A program made the position numbers and the translations under genes. Positions 28,672-37,627 of a stretch of DNA of 64,000 bases are shown one piece after another. Under the pieces are notes generated by a model, which saw nothing but the letters and a program-made list of their open reading frames with translations, was not told where the DNA came from and ran no database searches. The stretch comes from Tropicibacter sp. R16_0 (lineage in GTDB: Bacteria > Pseudomonadota > Alphaproteobacteria > Rhodobacterales > Rhodobacteraceae): NCBI RefSeq assembly GCF_017743935.1, contig NZ_JAGHRE010000004.1, positions 310,001-374,000 of the forward strand, in the 5' to 3' direction. The first letter of the stretch is position 1. Each line of letters begins with the position of its first letter.

Positions 28672-29322
28672 CTAGAGGTGGGTCTGGGCATAGTGCCGAT
28701 CGGGGGCTTCCAGGTGCGGCACCGCGTTGAACAGAACCGGGCTCAGATGGTCGCCAATCGGGAACAGACGATGCATCGACGTGTTCATGATGGCAAGTGC
28801 CAGACGAGACATCGACGGTATGTCCAGTCCCATCGCCTGCCGCATGACCATCGAGATGAACGCGCCCGAGGTAACCACCACAGCCGGACCAGCGCCCTTG
28901 CCGATTTCGTGAATCACATCATGGGCCCGAGCCTCGAACTCCTGAAAGGTTTCGGGCGGGCCATCGAGTTCCCCGTTCTGCCACGCCGTAAAGACACGCG
29001 GCAGATGTTGAATGAACCCTTCGCGCTCGACCGGGATGGCGACGCCATGCTGCTCTTCGAGCAAGGTGGCGAGCGTGAAATACTCGATCTCGTTCAGGCG
29101 TGCGTCCTGTTCTGGCGCGGGCAGTCCCATGCTGGCCGCAGTTTCCAGATGACGCGTCAGCGTACCGGAATAGACACGTGGGTGGTGGGCCTGAGCATCC
29201 GACAAATGCGCACCCAGCCAGGCGGCCTGTTGATGCCCAAGTGGGCTGAGCTTGTCATAACTGTGTTCGTCCCGGGCCTCGGTATTGGCCTGACCGTGAC
29301 GGATTAGGGTGATGTGGGACAT
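28672..29322 (-). CDS. Histidine phosphatase superfamily protein
   Basis: 216 residues from the ATG at 29322 (AGGAG upstream). The phosphohistidine motif is at the start, [26 protein letters not shown] (Arg-His-Gly), with [11 protein letters not shown] and [12 protein letters not shown] (second catalytic His replaced by Ser/Gly in this reading). The expected second histidine of the family is not obvious in that place, so activity is not certain. Ends 10 nt before the GST start codon on the same strand. Confidence 0.8.
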   Translation of the reverse strand: MSHITLIRHGQANTEARDEHSYDKLSPLGHQQAAWLGAHLSDAQAHHPRVYSGTLTRHLETAASMGLPAPEQDARLNEIEYFTLATLLEEQHGVAIPVEREGFIQHLPRVFTAWQNGELDGPPETFQEFEARAHDVIHEIGKGAGPAVVVTSGAFISMVMRQAMGLDIPSMSRLALAIMNTSMHRLFPIGDHLSPVLFNAVPHLEAPDRHYAQTHL

Positions 29323-29470
29323 GCGCGTGCTCCTGTTCGCGCCAAGTCTTAGGCGAGGTCTCAGTCGGGGACCAGAGGCGTTCGACCCATGCGTGTTGAA
29401 AACTGTCACGGTGTCTTGTGGCGGGCCGCAGGGTGAATATGTTCGGAACACATCATCAGGAGGTCGCGCC

Positions 29471-30655
29471 ATGTCCATCAATCCCGAACGGTTTCTGAAA
29501 TCCTTGCATGATCTGCGTCAGTTCGGGGCCTCGGGCGTGGGCAAGGGCGTTGTGCGTCCTGCTTTTTCCGATGACGATATCGCGGCGCGCAAATGGCTGG
29601 CCGATCAGATGCGTTCCGCCGGGCTGACACCACATTTCGACCCGGTGGGCAATCTGTTTGGGCTGGCGGACGGGCCGTCGATCCTGTTGGGGTCCCACAG
29701 CGACAGCCAGCCCGAGGGGGGCTGGCTGGATGGGGCGCTTGGCGTGATGGCCGCGCTGGAGGTGGCGCGCGCTTCGGATGTGTCGGTATCTGTCGTCAGC
29801 TTTCAGGATGAAGAAGGGCGGTTCGGTGTCACGACGGGATCAGCCATCTGGTCAGGGAACCTGCCGCTTGACCAAGCAGATGCGTTGAAGGATCACGCAG
29901 GCGTACCCTTTGCCGAGGCGCGGGCGCGCATGGGGGATCTTGCGGGTGACTTTGTCGATCCATCCCGGTTCACTGGATACATCGAGATGCACATCGAACA
30001 AGGTCCGACGTTGGACACCGAGGGTGAGCAGATCGGAGTGGTGACGGAAATCGTCGGCATTCGCGACATGAAGATCACCTTTGATGGGCAGCAGAACCAT
30101 GCCGGCACCACGCCCATGCATCTGCGACGGGACGCTTTTCAGGCGTTGTCGGCGTTCAACGCTGAGCTGGGGGAGCGTTTTCGGAACGTGGTCACCCCAC
30201 GCACGGTCTGGACCATCGGTCACGTCAGCCTGCATCCCAATGCCTCGTCCATTGTGCCGGGGCGCGTGACGTTTTCCATGCAATGGCGAGACGGCGACGC
30301 GGATCGGTTGAACCGGATGGAAGAAATCGTGCGCGCCACCGCAGGCGACATCGCGTCGGACAAGGGGATGGAGGTCAGCTTTGGCCCGCTCTTGGGGTTG
30401 GAGCCTGTGGCGATGGATTCGAAGCTGCAGTCGGTTTTGACGGCCTCGGCGGAACACATCGCCCCGAACAAATGGCGTAAGATGCCGTCGGGTGCCTTGC
30501 ATGATGCGACCAACGTGGCCGAACTGATGCCGGTTTCAATGCTGTTTGTGCCTTCGATCGGCGGCATCAGCCATGCATTCGAAGAGGACACGGATGAAGC
30601 CGATCTGGTCGCTGGGGTGCAGGTTCTTTTTGGTGCTGTGAACGCTCTGTTTTGA
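29471..30655 (+). CDS. Zn-dependent amidohydrolase, N-carbamoyl-amino-acid hydrolase/allantoate amidohydrolase type
   Basis: 394 residues from the ATG at 29471 (AGGAGG 7 nt upstream). M20-family metal ligands are visible in [21 protein letters not shown] (His, Asp), [10 protein letters not shown] (Glu-Glu) and [11 protein letters not shown] (His), with the later dimerisation motif [13 protein letters not shown] and C-terminal SGALHDATN and [12 protein letters not shown]. These features fit hydantoinase-type carbamoylases and allantoate amidohydrolases. The precise substrate (N-carbamoyl amino acid, allantoate or beta-ureidopropionate) is undecided. Divergent from the histidine phosphatase gene. 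Confidence 0.87.
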   Translation: MSINPERFLKSLHDLRQFGASGVGKGVVRPAFSDDDIAARKWLADQMRSAGLTPHFDPVGNLFGLADGPSILLGSHSDSQPEGGWLDGALGVMAALEVARASDVSVSVVSFQDEEGRFGVTTGSAIWSGNLPLDQADALKDHAGVPFAEARARMGDLAGDFVDPSRFTGYIEMHIEQGPTLDTEGEQIGVVTEIVGIRDMKITFDGQQNHAGTTPMHLRRDAFQALSAFNAELGERFRNVVTPRTVWTIGHVSLHPNASSIVPGRVTFSMQWRDGDADRLNRMEEIVRATAGDIASDKGMEVSFGPLLGLEPVAMDSKLQSVLTASAEHIAPNKWRKMPSGALHDATNVAELMPVSMLFVPSIGGISHAFEEDTDEADLVAGVQVLFGAVNALF

Positions 30656-30740
30656 AGAAATACCTGTCTCTCGCCCTGATTTTGCCACCAAATTCTGCTT
30701 AGATTTTTGCCAAAGGTTAACGAAGCAGGTTTTGATCGAG

Positions 30741-31445
30741 ATGCGCTTTTTTGGTGTGAAGCTAGGTATCATGTTGATTTTCCTCACAGGTCTTGTTGCG
30801 GCCTGTCAGGAAAGCGTCAGCCGAAACGAAGGCGCGCGGATCCTGGCGGTCGGCGATTCCCTTATGGCGTGGAACTCGGCTTGGGGCAGTTCCATCCCCC
30901 ATGTGATGGAAGAGGCTCTGGGTGAACCGGTGGTTGACCGATCCATCCGCGGGGCATGGATGACCGTGCGCGATCCCAAAGATGACAAAGGTGCGATTAA
31001 CATTCCTAACCAGTACCAGTCGGGAGACTGGGACTGGGTTGTCGTCAATGGCGGTGGCAACGATCTTTTGTTTGGATGCGGCTGTGGCATGTGCAGCAAG
31101 GTGTTGGACCGCATGATTTCAAAGGATGGAATGGACGGCCAAATCCCGGCTTTCGCGCGCCGTGTCAGGGACGACGGCGCGCGCGTTCTGTTCACCGGGT
31201 ATTTGCGCAGCCCGGGCCTGTTGACCCCAATCGAGCATTGCAAGAACGAAGGGGACGAACTGGAAGAGCGGCTCATTCAACTTGCCAGCAAGGAAGAGGG
31301 GATCGTTTTTGTGTCAAACAAGGATGTGGTTCCCAGCGGGGGCATCTCTTATTTTTCACCCGACCTGATCCACCCGTCACGAAAGTCCAGCCGGATTATC
31401 GGCCAGAAGCTGGCCACTGTGATCAAGCAGTTCGAGGGCCGTTGA
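30741..31445 (+). CDS. SGNH/GDSL-type lipoprotein hydrolase
   Basis: 234 residues from the ATG at 30741 (an in-frame TTG lies 9 nt upstream). A lipobox (FLTGLVAAC) near residue 20 marks it as a lipoprotein. SGNH blocks are seen in ILAVGDSLMAWNSAWG (GDS), VVVNGGGNDLLFG (GxND) and the C-terminal SPDLIHPSRKSSR (DxxH). It is probably a membrane-anchored periplasmic esterase. A cysteine cluster after block III, FGCGCGMCSKV, is unusual and may bind metal or form disulphides. Starts 86 bp after the amidohydrolase. Confidence 0.83.
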   Translation: MRFFGVKLGIMLIFLTGLVAACQESVSRNEGARILAVGDSLMAWNSAWGSSIPHVMEEALGEPVVDRSIRGAWMTVRDPKDDKGAINIPNQYQSGDWDWVVVNGGGNDLLFGCGCGMCSKVLDRMISKDGMDGQIPAFARRVRDDGARVLFTGYLRSPGLLTPIEHCKNEGDELEERLIQLASKEEGIVFVSNKDVVPSGGISYFSPDLIHPSRKSSRIIGQKLATVIKQFEGR

Positions 31446-31447
31446 CC

Positions 31448-31729
31448 CTAGCTCAACAGCAGGATTTCAGTCTCGCCCGCGCTGCGACGTAGGGCGTGCT
31501 GATCGGCCAGCTCGGGATCATCCATCCAGGATTGCGCGGCCTCGGCCGAAGGAAAGGACAAAAGCGCGGCCACATCTGGCAGGCTTGGCGTGCCGTCCAG
31601 CGCCCGGGCGGTCGGGGTGGCGTGTTCAACCTTTCCTCCGTGCTTTGCCAAGGCGGCACCGGCTTGCTCGCGGTATTCGCCCAAGGCCTGGGGGTTGCTG
31701 AGATTGGCTTTGAAAACAGCGTAGATCAT
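31448..31729 (-). CDS. DUF1330 (YCII/dabb-fold) family protein
   Basis: 93 residues from the ATG at 31729 (GAGGAG 6-7 nt upstream). The sequence IYAVFKANLSNPQALGEYREQAGAALAKHGGK is typical of DUF1330, small ferredoxin-like fold proteins of unknown role. A much longer upstream frame runs through the divergent LysR gene and is spurious. Divergent from a LysR regulator across a region with two operator-like repeats, so it is a likely target of that regulator. Confidence 0.8.
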   Translation of the reverse strand: MIYAVFKANLSNPQALGEYREQAGAALAKHGGKVEHATPTARALDGTPSLPDVAALLSFPSAEAAQSWMDDPELADQHALRRSAGETEILLLS

Positions 31730-31784
31730 CTGTGTCTCCTCGGTGGGTTGGTTGATGTGAGCAAGACTTAAGGAGCAGGAGAGA

Positions 31785-31833
31785 ATGCGAAAACGCGTGT
31801 ATTTTCCTGCATGACATGCGAAAACGCATGTAT
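31785..31833. promoter_or_regulatory. Twin 18-bp repeats in the DUF1330/LysR divergent region
   Basis: ATGCGAAAACGCGTGTAT (31785-31802) and ATGCGAAAACGCATGTAT (31816-31833) differ at one base and lie 31 bp apart (start to start). The core ATGCG-AAAA-CGCAT is a perfect palindrome in the second copy. Their position, between the divergent start codons, fits twin operators of the adjacent LysR protein. The second copy overlaps the LysR start codon region. Confidence 0.65.
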
Positions 31834-32707
31834 GGACGCGGAATGGGATGATCTGAAAACGGTTCTGGCCGTTGCACGCAGCGGGACCCTGGCGGCTGCA
31901 GGCGCAGAGTTGGGGCTTAACTACACCACCGTGGCGCGTCGCATCCAACGGGCTGAGGCGGCCTTGGGTGTGAACCTATTTCACCGGCTGCCGGACGGTT
32001 ACCGTGCCACTGATGTTGGGCAACTGGTGGCGCGCCACGCGGCGCGGATGGATCAGCAGGCCGACGGTCTTTTTCGCGCCCTTCAGGGGCAGGATCAAAC
32101 CCTGCGTGGTCGTCTGGTCGTGACGGCCCCACAACTGTTGATCGGCCCTCATGTTGCGCCTGTGCTAGAGCAGTTTTCCGAGCAGCATCCCGAGGTGGAG
32201 GTCTTGCTGCGGGCGACCAATGATCTGCTCGACCTGAACCGGCGCGAGGCTGATCTGGCCATTCGGATCAGTCGCACCCCTGGAGACACGTTGATGGGGG
32301 TACGGCTGTGCGAGCAGCATGCAGCAAGTTTTGCGGCTCAATCAGTGGCCAAGCGGCTGAAGGACGATCCCGACGCGCCCGTCGAGTGGATCGTTTATGA
32401 GCAGACCCCCAAGGTGCCCAAGGCTGCGATGGAATTGCATCCCAACAGCAAGGTCAGAATGGTGTTCGACGATATGGCGGCGATGGTCGGTGCGGCGCAA
32501 GCCGGGTTGGGCGTCGTGCGGATGCCGATGTTTCTGGGTCGCGCGGCAGAGGGGCTGGAACAGGTGCCGGTCCTGCCGCCGCAACCCTACGCAGACATTT
32601 GGGTGGTTGCGCATCGCGACGTTTGGCCATCGGCCAAGGTCAAAGCCTTTCGCGAGATCTTGGTGCCCTGGTTCAAAACCCACCGGGATTGCTTTGTCAG
32701 TACGTGA
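31832..32707 (+). CDS. LysR-type transcriptional regulator
   Basis: 291 residues from the ATG at 31832. The N-terminal winged helix reads MDAEWDDLKTVLAVARSGTLAAAGAELGLNYTTVARRIQRAEAALG, where TVARRIQRAE is the recognition helix; a LysR effector domain follows (IRISRTPGDTLMGVRLCEQ). An alternative ATG seven codons upstream would place the second operator repeat inside the gene. No clear ribosome site is seen for either start. It is a member of the group that resembles AaeR-like regulators. Target is probably the divergent DUF1330 gene. Confidence 0.85.
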   Translation: MDAEWDDLKTVLAVARSGTLAAAGAELGLNYTTVARRIQRAEAALGVNLFHRLPDGYRATDVGQLVARHAARMDQQADGLFRALQGQDQTLRGRLVVTAPQLLIGPHVAPVLEQFSEQHPEVEVLLRATNDLLDLNRREADLAIRISRTPGDTLMGVRLCEQHAASFAAQSVAKRLKDDPDAPVEWIVYEQTPKVPKAAMELHPNSKVRMVFDDMAAMVGAAQAGLGVVRMPMFLGRAAEGLEQVPVLPPQPYADIWVVAHRDVWPSAKVKAFREILVPWFKTHRDCFVST

Positions 32708-32714
32708 TCTGGTC

Positions 32715-33419
32715 TTACTGCCAGGTGACGTCCCCCAGAAAGATATAGCCCGCGCCATAGATCGTCTTGATCAAACGAGGGTTCTTGGGGTCTTCTTTCA
32801 GCTTTGTGCGCAGTCGCGAAATACGGACGTCCATGGCGCGGTCAAAGCTTTCACCTGCGCCGCCGCCAAGCATTTCTTGCATCTGAGCCCGACTGATCAA
32901 GCGTTTCGGGCTTTCCAGGAAAAGTCGCAGAACCTCGCCCTCGGCATGAGAGAACGGGCTTTCGATGCCGTTTTCATCCTCAAGAACATATCGTTCGAAA
33001 TGGGCGGTCCAGCCGTTGAAGACAGCCGTGTTTCCCCCCGTTTGCACGACGCGTGTCCCATCGCGCAGCCGGGCGCGGACGCGCGCGACGACCTCAGCCG
33101 GATCAAAGGGCTTGGTGATGTAGTCATCGGCGCCCAGTTCCAGCCCGGTCACGCGATCCTGCACCTGGGCCCGGCCGGAAATGATGATCACGGAAGCCCC
33201 TTGTTCCAACGCCAGGCGATGAACCAGGGCCAGGCCATCGGTGTCGGGCAGCGACAGATCAACCAGGCACACATCCGGCGTGACGCGTTTCAACGACGCT
33301 TCGAACTCGCGGGCACGTGAAAAGGCCTGGGTGCGAAATCCGGCGTCTTCAAGCACATCGGTCAGGATCTGACGGATTTCGGGTTCGTCGTCGAGAATTG
33401 TGACGAGCGGTGCAGTCAT
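32715..33419 (-). CDS. OmpR-family response regulator
   Basis: 234 residues. The receiver domain shows the acidic pair ILDDEPEIRQ, phospho-acceptor Asp in CLVDLSLPDTDG and Lys in DYITKPFDP. The C-terminal winged-helix DNA-binding domain contains EGEVLRLFLESPKRLISRAQM and RISRLRTKLKEDPKNPRLIKTIYGAGYIF. Its start overlaps the stop of the hybrid kinase by 4 bp. It is presumably phosphorylated by that kinase and lies opposite the acyl-CoA ligase/ABC operon, the most plausible target. Confidence 0.92.
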   Translation of the reverse strand: MTAPLVTILDDEPEIRQILTDVLEDAGFRTQAFSRAREFEASLKRVTPDVCLVDLSLPDTDGLALVHRLALEQGASVIIISGRAQVQDRVTGLELGADDYITKPFDPAEVVARVRARLRDGTRVVQTGGNTAVFNGWTAHFERYVLEDENGIESPFSHAEGEVLRLFLESPKRLISRAQMQEMLGGGAGESFDRAMDVRISRLRTKLKEDPKNPRLIKTIYGAGYIFLGDVTWQ

Positions 33420-35311
33420 GGGTGTGCCTCGGGTCCGAGCAGCGCAGAGAGTTGCGCGCGAGTAAAGGGTTTGCGCAGCACTGGTCCTATCGCCAGTGCC
33501 TGACGATGCAAAGGGTCGCTGAGTGGCAGCGATGTCATCAGCACAATAGGCAGATCTTTCTTGAGCCGCTCCGCCAGATCCAATCCGGTGGCGAGCCCTT
33601 CAAGCCTGATGTCCGACAGAACAAAGGTGATGTCGGGCAAATCGGCGGCCAAAGCGCAAGCCTCATCGACCGAAGTGGCCTCGATCACGGTGTGACCAAG
33701 TTCGACCAGCATATCGCGGAACGTGGCGCGCAGGTCTTCGTTGTCCTCGACCAACAGGGCCAGCCCGCCTTGGGATTTGGGTGCAGGTCGATAGGGGAGG
33801 CGCATGATCACCGACGCGCCCGACGGGGTATTGCGCAAGTGCAAATCTCCCCCCGCCAGTTTGACGGTGTCGTAGACCATCGGCAGGCCCAGGCCGGACC
33901 CTTCGCTGCCTTTTGACGTGAAGAACGGGTTGAGCGCCTTTTCCAGTGCCTCTGCTGAGAACCCTGGGCCTGTGTCGCTGACGGTAATCTCGATCCAGAT
34001 ATTGCCGATGGTATGGGCGCTGACGGTGATCTGTCCGCTGGTGCCGCAGGCATCGCGCGCGTTCAGGATCAGGTTCAAAAGCGCGTCCTGCAACATGCCG
34101 GGGTCCAGCATCAGCGCTTCATCTGGCGTGTGATCGAGGACGCTCAACCCGATCCCTTGCGGCAGGGACGGCGAGGCCAGCAGCTTCAGATCTTCCAACA
34201 CGCCGTGCATGTCGGTGGCGACGGGGCGCAGGGTTCGATTGCCGGTCATGTCTGCGATCCGGTTCAACAACCGTCCGCCACGCTTTGCGGTTTGCTGGGT
34301 TGCGGCCACCAATTGCGCAGCCTCTTCGGGCAGGCCCATGCGTTCCAGTTTGGATTGCATGCCCAGGATGATAGTCAGCAGGTTCGAGAAATCATGCGCC
34401 AATCCGCTGGTCATCTGCGCGGCCATCGCACGTCGGCGCGATTGTTGCAGGGCAACGCGGGCCTGGGTTTCTTCGGTGATGTCCATCGACAGGATGTAGA
34501 CGCCGCCGCTCTCTTCAGGGGTAAATGCCACGCGAATGCGGCGGGAATCATGGCCTTCGGTAAACTCGAACACCGAGCTTTTGCCGTCATAGGCTGCCTT
34601 GAGATGCGGTTCGATCTTGGCAAAGGCTGGTCCCAAAGCGTCCGAGATATGCATTCGCAAGATGTTGGACGGGCGCCCTGGAATGACCGAGCTCAACCGA
34701 CGATTCGAATAGGTGTAATAACCGCGGGCATCCACGTGGGCGATGTGCGCGGGCATCATCTCGGTCGTCAGGCGGGTGCGGGCCTCGGTCGCGGTCAATT
34801 GGCGCTTGGTTTCTTCTAGCGCACTGTTGGTAGCAGCCAGTTCGCGGTTGGTGGCCGACAGTTCCTCGGCGTGGCTGAGCAATTGGTCCGACAGTTCTTC
34901 GGATCGGGCCCGCAACAATTCCTCGACCCGTTTGGTGCGGGTGATGTCGGTATAGACGGTGACCCAGCCCCCTTCGGTCAGGGGCGCGCCTTCGATCGAG
35001 ATCACCTGACCATTGGGACGGGTGCGTTCGAAATAGTGCGGGACAAAGGCCAACGCCTGATCGACGCGGCTCTGAACCAGGGCGTCGATATCGTCGACCG
35101 GGCCGTAATCCCCGCGATCAGCGATGAACCTGATGGTCTCATCAAAGCGCGCACCAGGCTGCACCAATGTATCCGGCAGAAAGAACATCTCTTGAAACCG
35201 CCGGTTGCAGACGGCGAGTTTCAGATCGTCATCATAGATCGAAATGGCCTGCGCGATCAGGTTCAGACCGGCAGTTGTCATCGTCTTGATGTATGCGTCG
35301 CTGGTGTTCAA
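33416..35311 (-). CDS. PAS-containing hybrid histidine kinase
   Basis: 631 residues. Two PAS-like domains (about 20-130 and 180-290, the latter with EMMPAHIAHVDARGYYTYSNRRL) are joined by a coiled coil (about 130-175); then the dimerisation/phosphoacceptor motif LAHDFSNLLTIILG, ATPase motifs LLNLILNARDA, DTGPGFSAEAL and GSGLGLPMVYD, and a C-terminal receiver domain (about 515-625, VEDNEDLR..., FVLSDIRLEG). No membrane segment is visible, so the signal is probably cytoplasmic. It is coupled to an OmpR-type regulator. The kinase carries a receiver but there is no Hpt domain nearby. Confidence 0.9.
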   Translation of the reverse strand: MNTSDAYIKTMTTAGLNLIAQAISIYDDDLKLAVCNRRFQEMFFLPDTLVQPGARFDETIRFIADRGDYGPVDDIDALVQSRVDQALAFVPHYFERTRPNGQVISIEGAPLTEGGWVTVYTDITRTKRVEELLRARSEELSDQLLSHAEELSATNRELAATNSALEETKRQLTATEARTRLTTEMMPAHIAHVDARGYYTYSNRRLSSVIPGRPSNILRMHISDALGPAFAKIEPHLKAAYDGKSSVFEFTEGHDSRRIRVAFTPEESGGVYILSMDITEETQARVALQQSRRRAMAAQMTSGLAHDFSNLLTIILGMQSKLERMGLPEEAAQLVAATQQTAKRGGRLLNRIADMTGNRTLRPVATDMHGVLEDLKLLASPSLPQGIGLSVLDHTPDEALMLDPGMLQDALLNLILNARDACGTSGQITVSAHTIGNIWIEITVSDTGPGFSAEALEKALNPFFTSKGSEGSGLGLPMVYDTVKLAGGDLHLRNTPSGASVIMRLPYRPAPKSQGGLALLVEDNEDLRATFRDMLVELGHTVIEATSVDEACALAADLPDITFVLSDIRLEGLATGLDLAERLKKDLPIVLMTSLPLSDPLHRQALAIGPVLRKPFTRAQLSALLGPEAHP

Positions 35312-35450
35312 ATTCGCCCACTCCCCATCCTGTTCCTAGCACTGCTTTCAGGCAGGCGGTAGCCATATGGATGATTGAATGTAACTGAATTTGGGCGTGG
35401 TGATGCCCGCTGTTACAATTCGTAAGATTTGGGAAAACATCACGAAAAAG

Positions 35451-35479
35451 TTGACCACGAACACTGAGCGCGTTCCTAA
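35451..35479 (+). promoter_or_regulatory. Possible sigma-70 promoter of the acyl-CoA ligase/ABC operon
   Basis: TTGACC (35451-35456) and TCCTAA (35474-35479) are spaced by 17 bp and lie about 80 bp before the TTG start of the ligase gene. The region also holds a short inverted repeat (TTACAATTCGTAA near 35413). The minus-10 match is weak, so this is only a candidate. Confidence 0.35.
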
Positions 35480-35560
35480 TCGGGACAGAATCGCCTTGGG
35501 GTGCTCAAGGTGATCGTTTCCGGCCCAATGGAGGGGGTCGGATTGGGGAGGAGAGAGACA

Positions 35561-37531
35561 TTGGCTCAGACGCAGTCTGGCGCTGAAGGGAAGCAATCCC
35601 TTCCGGCGCTGCTTCATCGCAATGCGACCCAGTATGGGTCGGCGCCCGCATACCGGGAAAAGGAATTTGGGATCTGGCAGACCTGGACATGGTCCCAGAC
35701 CGAAAAAGAGATTGAAGCACTGGCCTTGGGGCTGATCAATCTTGGTGTGAACGAAGGTGATTTCATCGCCATCATCGGGCGCAACCGCCCATATCTGTAC
35801 TGGGCCATGGTTGCCGCGCAGTCCGTCGGTGCCGTTCCGGTTCCGCTTTATCAGGACGCCAATGCCGAAGAGATGGCATATGTGCTGCAGCACTGCGGCG
35901 CGCGTTTTGTCATCGCAAGCGATCAGGAACAGGTCGACAAGGTCATCGAGGTGCAGGATCAACTGCACCAATTCGAGCATCTGATCTATCTCGATCCGCG
36001 GGGTCTGCGGAAATACGATCACCACACGCTGCATCAGTACAGCCACGTGCAGGATCAGGGGCGTGCTGCCTATGACGAATGGATCACGGATCTGAATGAA
36101 CGTCGGTCCAAGCTGACTTATGACAGCACCTGCGTGATGCTTTACACCTCGGGCACCACAGGCAAGCCCAAGGGCGTTGTACTGTCGAACCGCAACGTGA
36201 TCGAAAGCGCCAAGAACGCCAGCGATTTCGATAAACTGACGGAAAAAGAGGACATCCTGTCCTATCTGCCGATGGCTTGGGTGGGTGATTTCATCTTTTC
36301 TGTCGGTCAGGCCTATTGGTGCGGCTTCTGTGTGAACTGCCCCGAAAGCGCGGACACGATGATGACCGACCTGCGCGAAATCGGCCCAACGTATTTCTTT
36401 GCCCCGCCGCGTGTGTTCGAAACTCAGCTGACCAATGTCATGATCCGGATGGAAGACGCAGGGACGTTGAAGAAGAATATGTTCCACAAGTACATGGAAC
36501 ACGCCAAGAAAGTCGGTGGCGACATTCTGGACGGCAACCCCGTCAGTACAGCAGACCGCTTGAAATATGCGATCGGCAACACACTGGTCTATGGCCCGTT
36601 GAAAGACACGCTTGGACTGGGCCGTGTGCGTGTGGGCTATACCGCCGGTGAAGCGATCGGACCCGAGATTTTCGAATTCTACCGCTCGCTTGGCATCAAC
36701 CTGAAGCAGCTTTATGGGCAGACCGAGGCGACCGTTTTCATCACCGTTCAGCCCGATGGCGAGGTGCGGGCCGACACGGTTGGTGTTCCGGCGCCAGATG
36801 TCGAGATCAAGATCGACGACAATGGCGAGATTCACTACCGCTCCCCCGGTACCTTTGTTGAGTATTACAAGAACCCCGAGTCGACAGCTTCGACCAAGGA
36901 CGCCGAGGGTTGGGTTGCGACCGGTGATGCGGGCTTCTTTGAAGAAAACTCAGGTCATTTGCGGATCATTGACCGCGCCAAGGACGTGGGAAAAATGGCC
37001 GACGGTGCGATGTTCGCGCCCAAATATGTCGAGAACAAGCTGAAGTTCTATCCCGACATCCTGGAGGCGGTTCTGTTTGGCAACGGCAAGGATCGTTGCG
37101 TGGCCTTCATCAACATCGACCTGACGGCTGTGGGCAACTGGGCTGAACGCAACAACATTGCCTATGCGTCTTATCAGGAACTGGCGGGCCATCCCAAGGT
37201 GCTGGAGACAATCCAGAGCCATGTGGAGACGGTGAACAAATCTGTCGCCGAAGACCCGATGTTGTCGGGCTGCCAGGTGCATCGATTTGTTGTTCTGCAC
37301 AAGGAACTGGATGCAGATGATGGCGAGATGACCCGGACCCGCAAGGTGCGCCGCCGGATCGTGGAAGAGAAATTCGCCGACATCATCGCAGCGCTTTATG
37401 ATGGTTCGCCCGAAATCTCGACCACCACGGAAGTGACCTATGAGGATGGGCGCAAGGGGTCGATCAGCGCCACGCTGGATATTCGGGATGCGGCTGTGTC
37501 GTCAGTTGCAGCAAAATTGGCGGCGGAGTGA
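35561..37531 (+). CDS. Long-chain-type acyl-CoA synthetase (AMP-binding), first gene of an ABC transporter operon
   Basis: 656 residues from a TTG at 35561, chosen because a strong GGGGAGGAG lies about 8 nt upstream; longer in-frame starts upstream lack one. AMP-binding motifs are complete: P-loop YTSGTTGKPKGVVLSN, GYTAGEAIG, LYGQTEAT, GWVATGDAGFF and RIIDRAKDVGKMADG. Members of the 'long-chain fatty acid-CoA ligase' family make an acyl-adenylate and then a CoA thioester. The substrate is unknown. It heads an operon with a full branched-chain-type ABC importer, suggesting that the imported acid is activated on entry. It ends 96 bp before the first ATPase gene. Confidence 0.87.
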   Translation: MAQTQSGAEGKQSLPALLHRNATQYGSAPAYREKEFGIWQTWTWSQTEKEIEALALGLINLGVNEGDFIAIIGRNRPYLYWAMVAAQSVGAVPVPLYQDANAEEMAYVLQHCGARFVIASDQEQVDKVIEVQDQLHQFEHLIYLDPRGLRKYDHHTLHQYSHVQDQGRAAYDEWITDLNERRSKLTYDSTCVMLYTSGTTGKPKGVVLSNRNVIESAKNASDFDKLTEKEDILSYLPMAWVGDFIFSVGQAYWCGFCVNCPESADTMMTDLREIGPTYFFAPPRVFETQLTNVMIRMEDAGTLKKNMFHKYMEHAKKVGGDILDGNPVSTADRLKYAIGNTLVYGPLKDTLGLGRVRVGYTAGEAIGPEIFEFYRSLGINLKQLYGQTEATVFITVQPDGEVRADTVGVPAPDVEIKIDDNGEIHYRSPGTFVEYYKNPESTASTKDAEGWVATGDAGFFEENSGHLRIIDRAKDVGKMADGAMFAPKYVENKLKFYPDILEAVLFGNGKDRCVAFINIDLTAVGNWAERNNIAYASYQELAGHPKVLETIQSHVETVNKSVAEDPMLSGCQVHRFVVLHKELDADDGEMTRTRKVRRRIVEEKFADIIAALYDGSPEISTTTEVTYEDGRKGSISATLDIRDAAVSSVAAKLAAE

Positions 37532-37627
37532 GGGGCGGACGGACGACGCTCGTCCCCGTGCCGGGGACATCGCCCCGCCCACCGTCCCGTAGGGAGCAGT
37601 CCCGCCGAATGAATGAGGGAGAGTTTG

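Noticed and set aside
35348-36835. A 495-codon minus-strand frame opposite the acyl-CoA synthetase
   Set aside because: Antisense to a gene with complete AMP-binding motifs; no domain is recognised.
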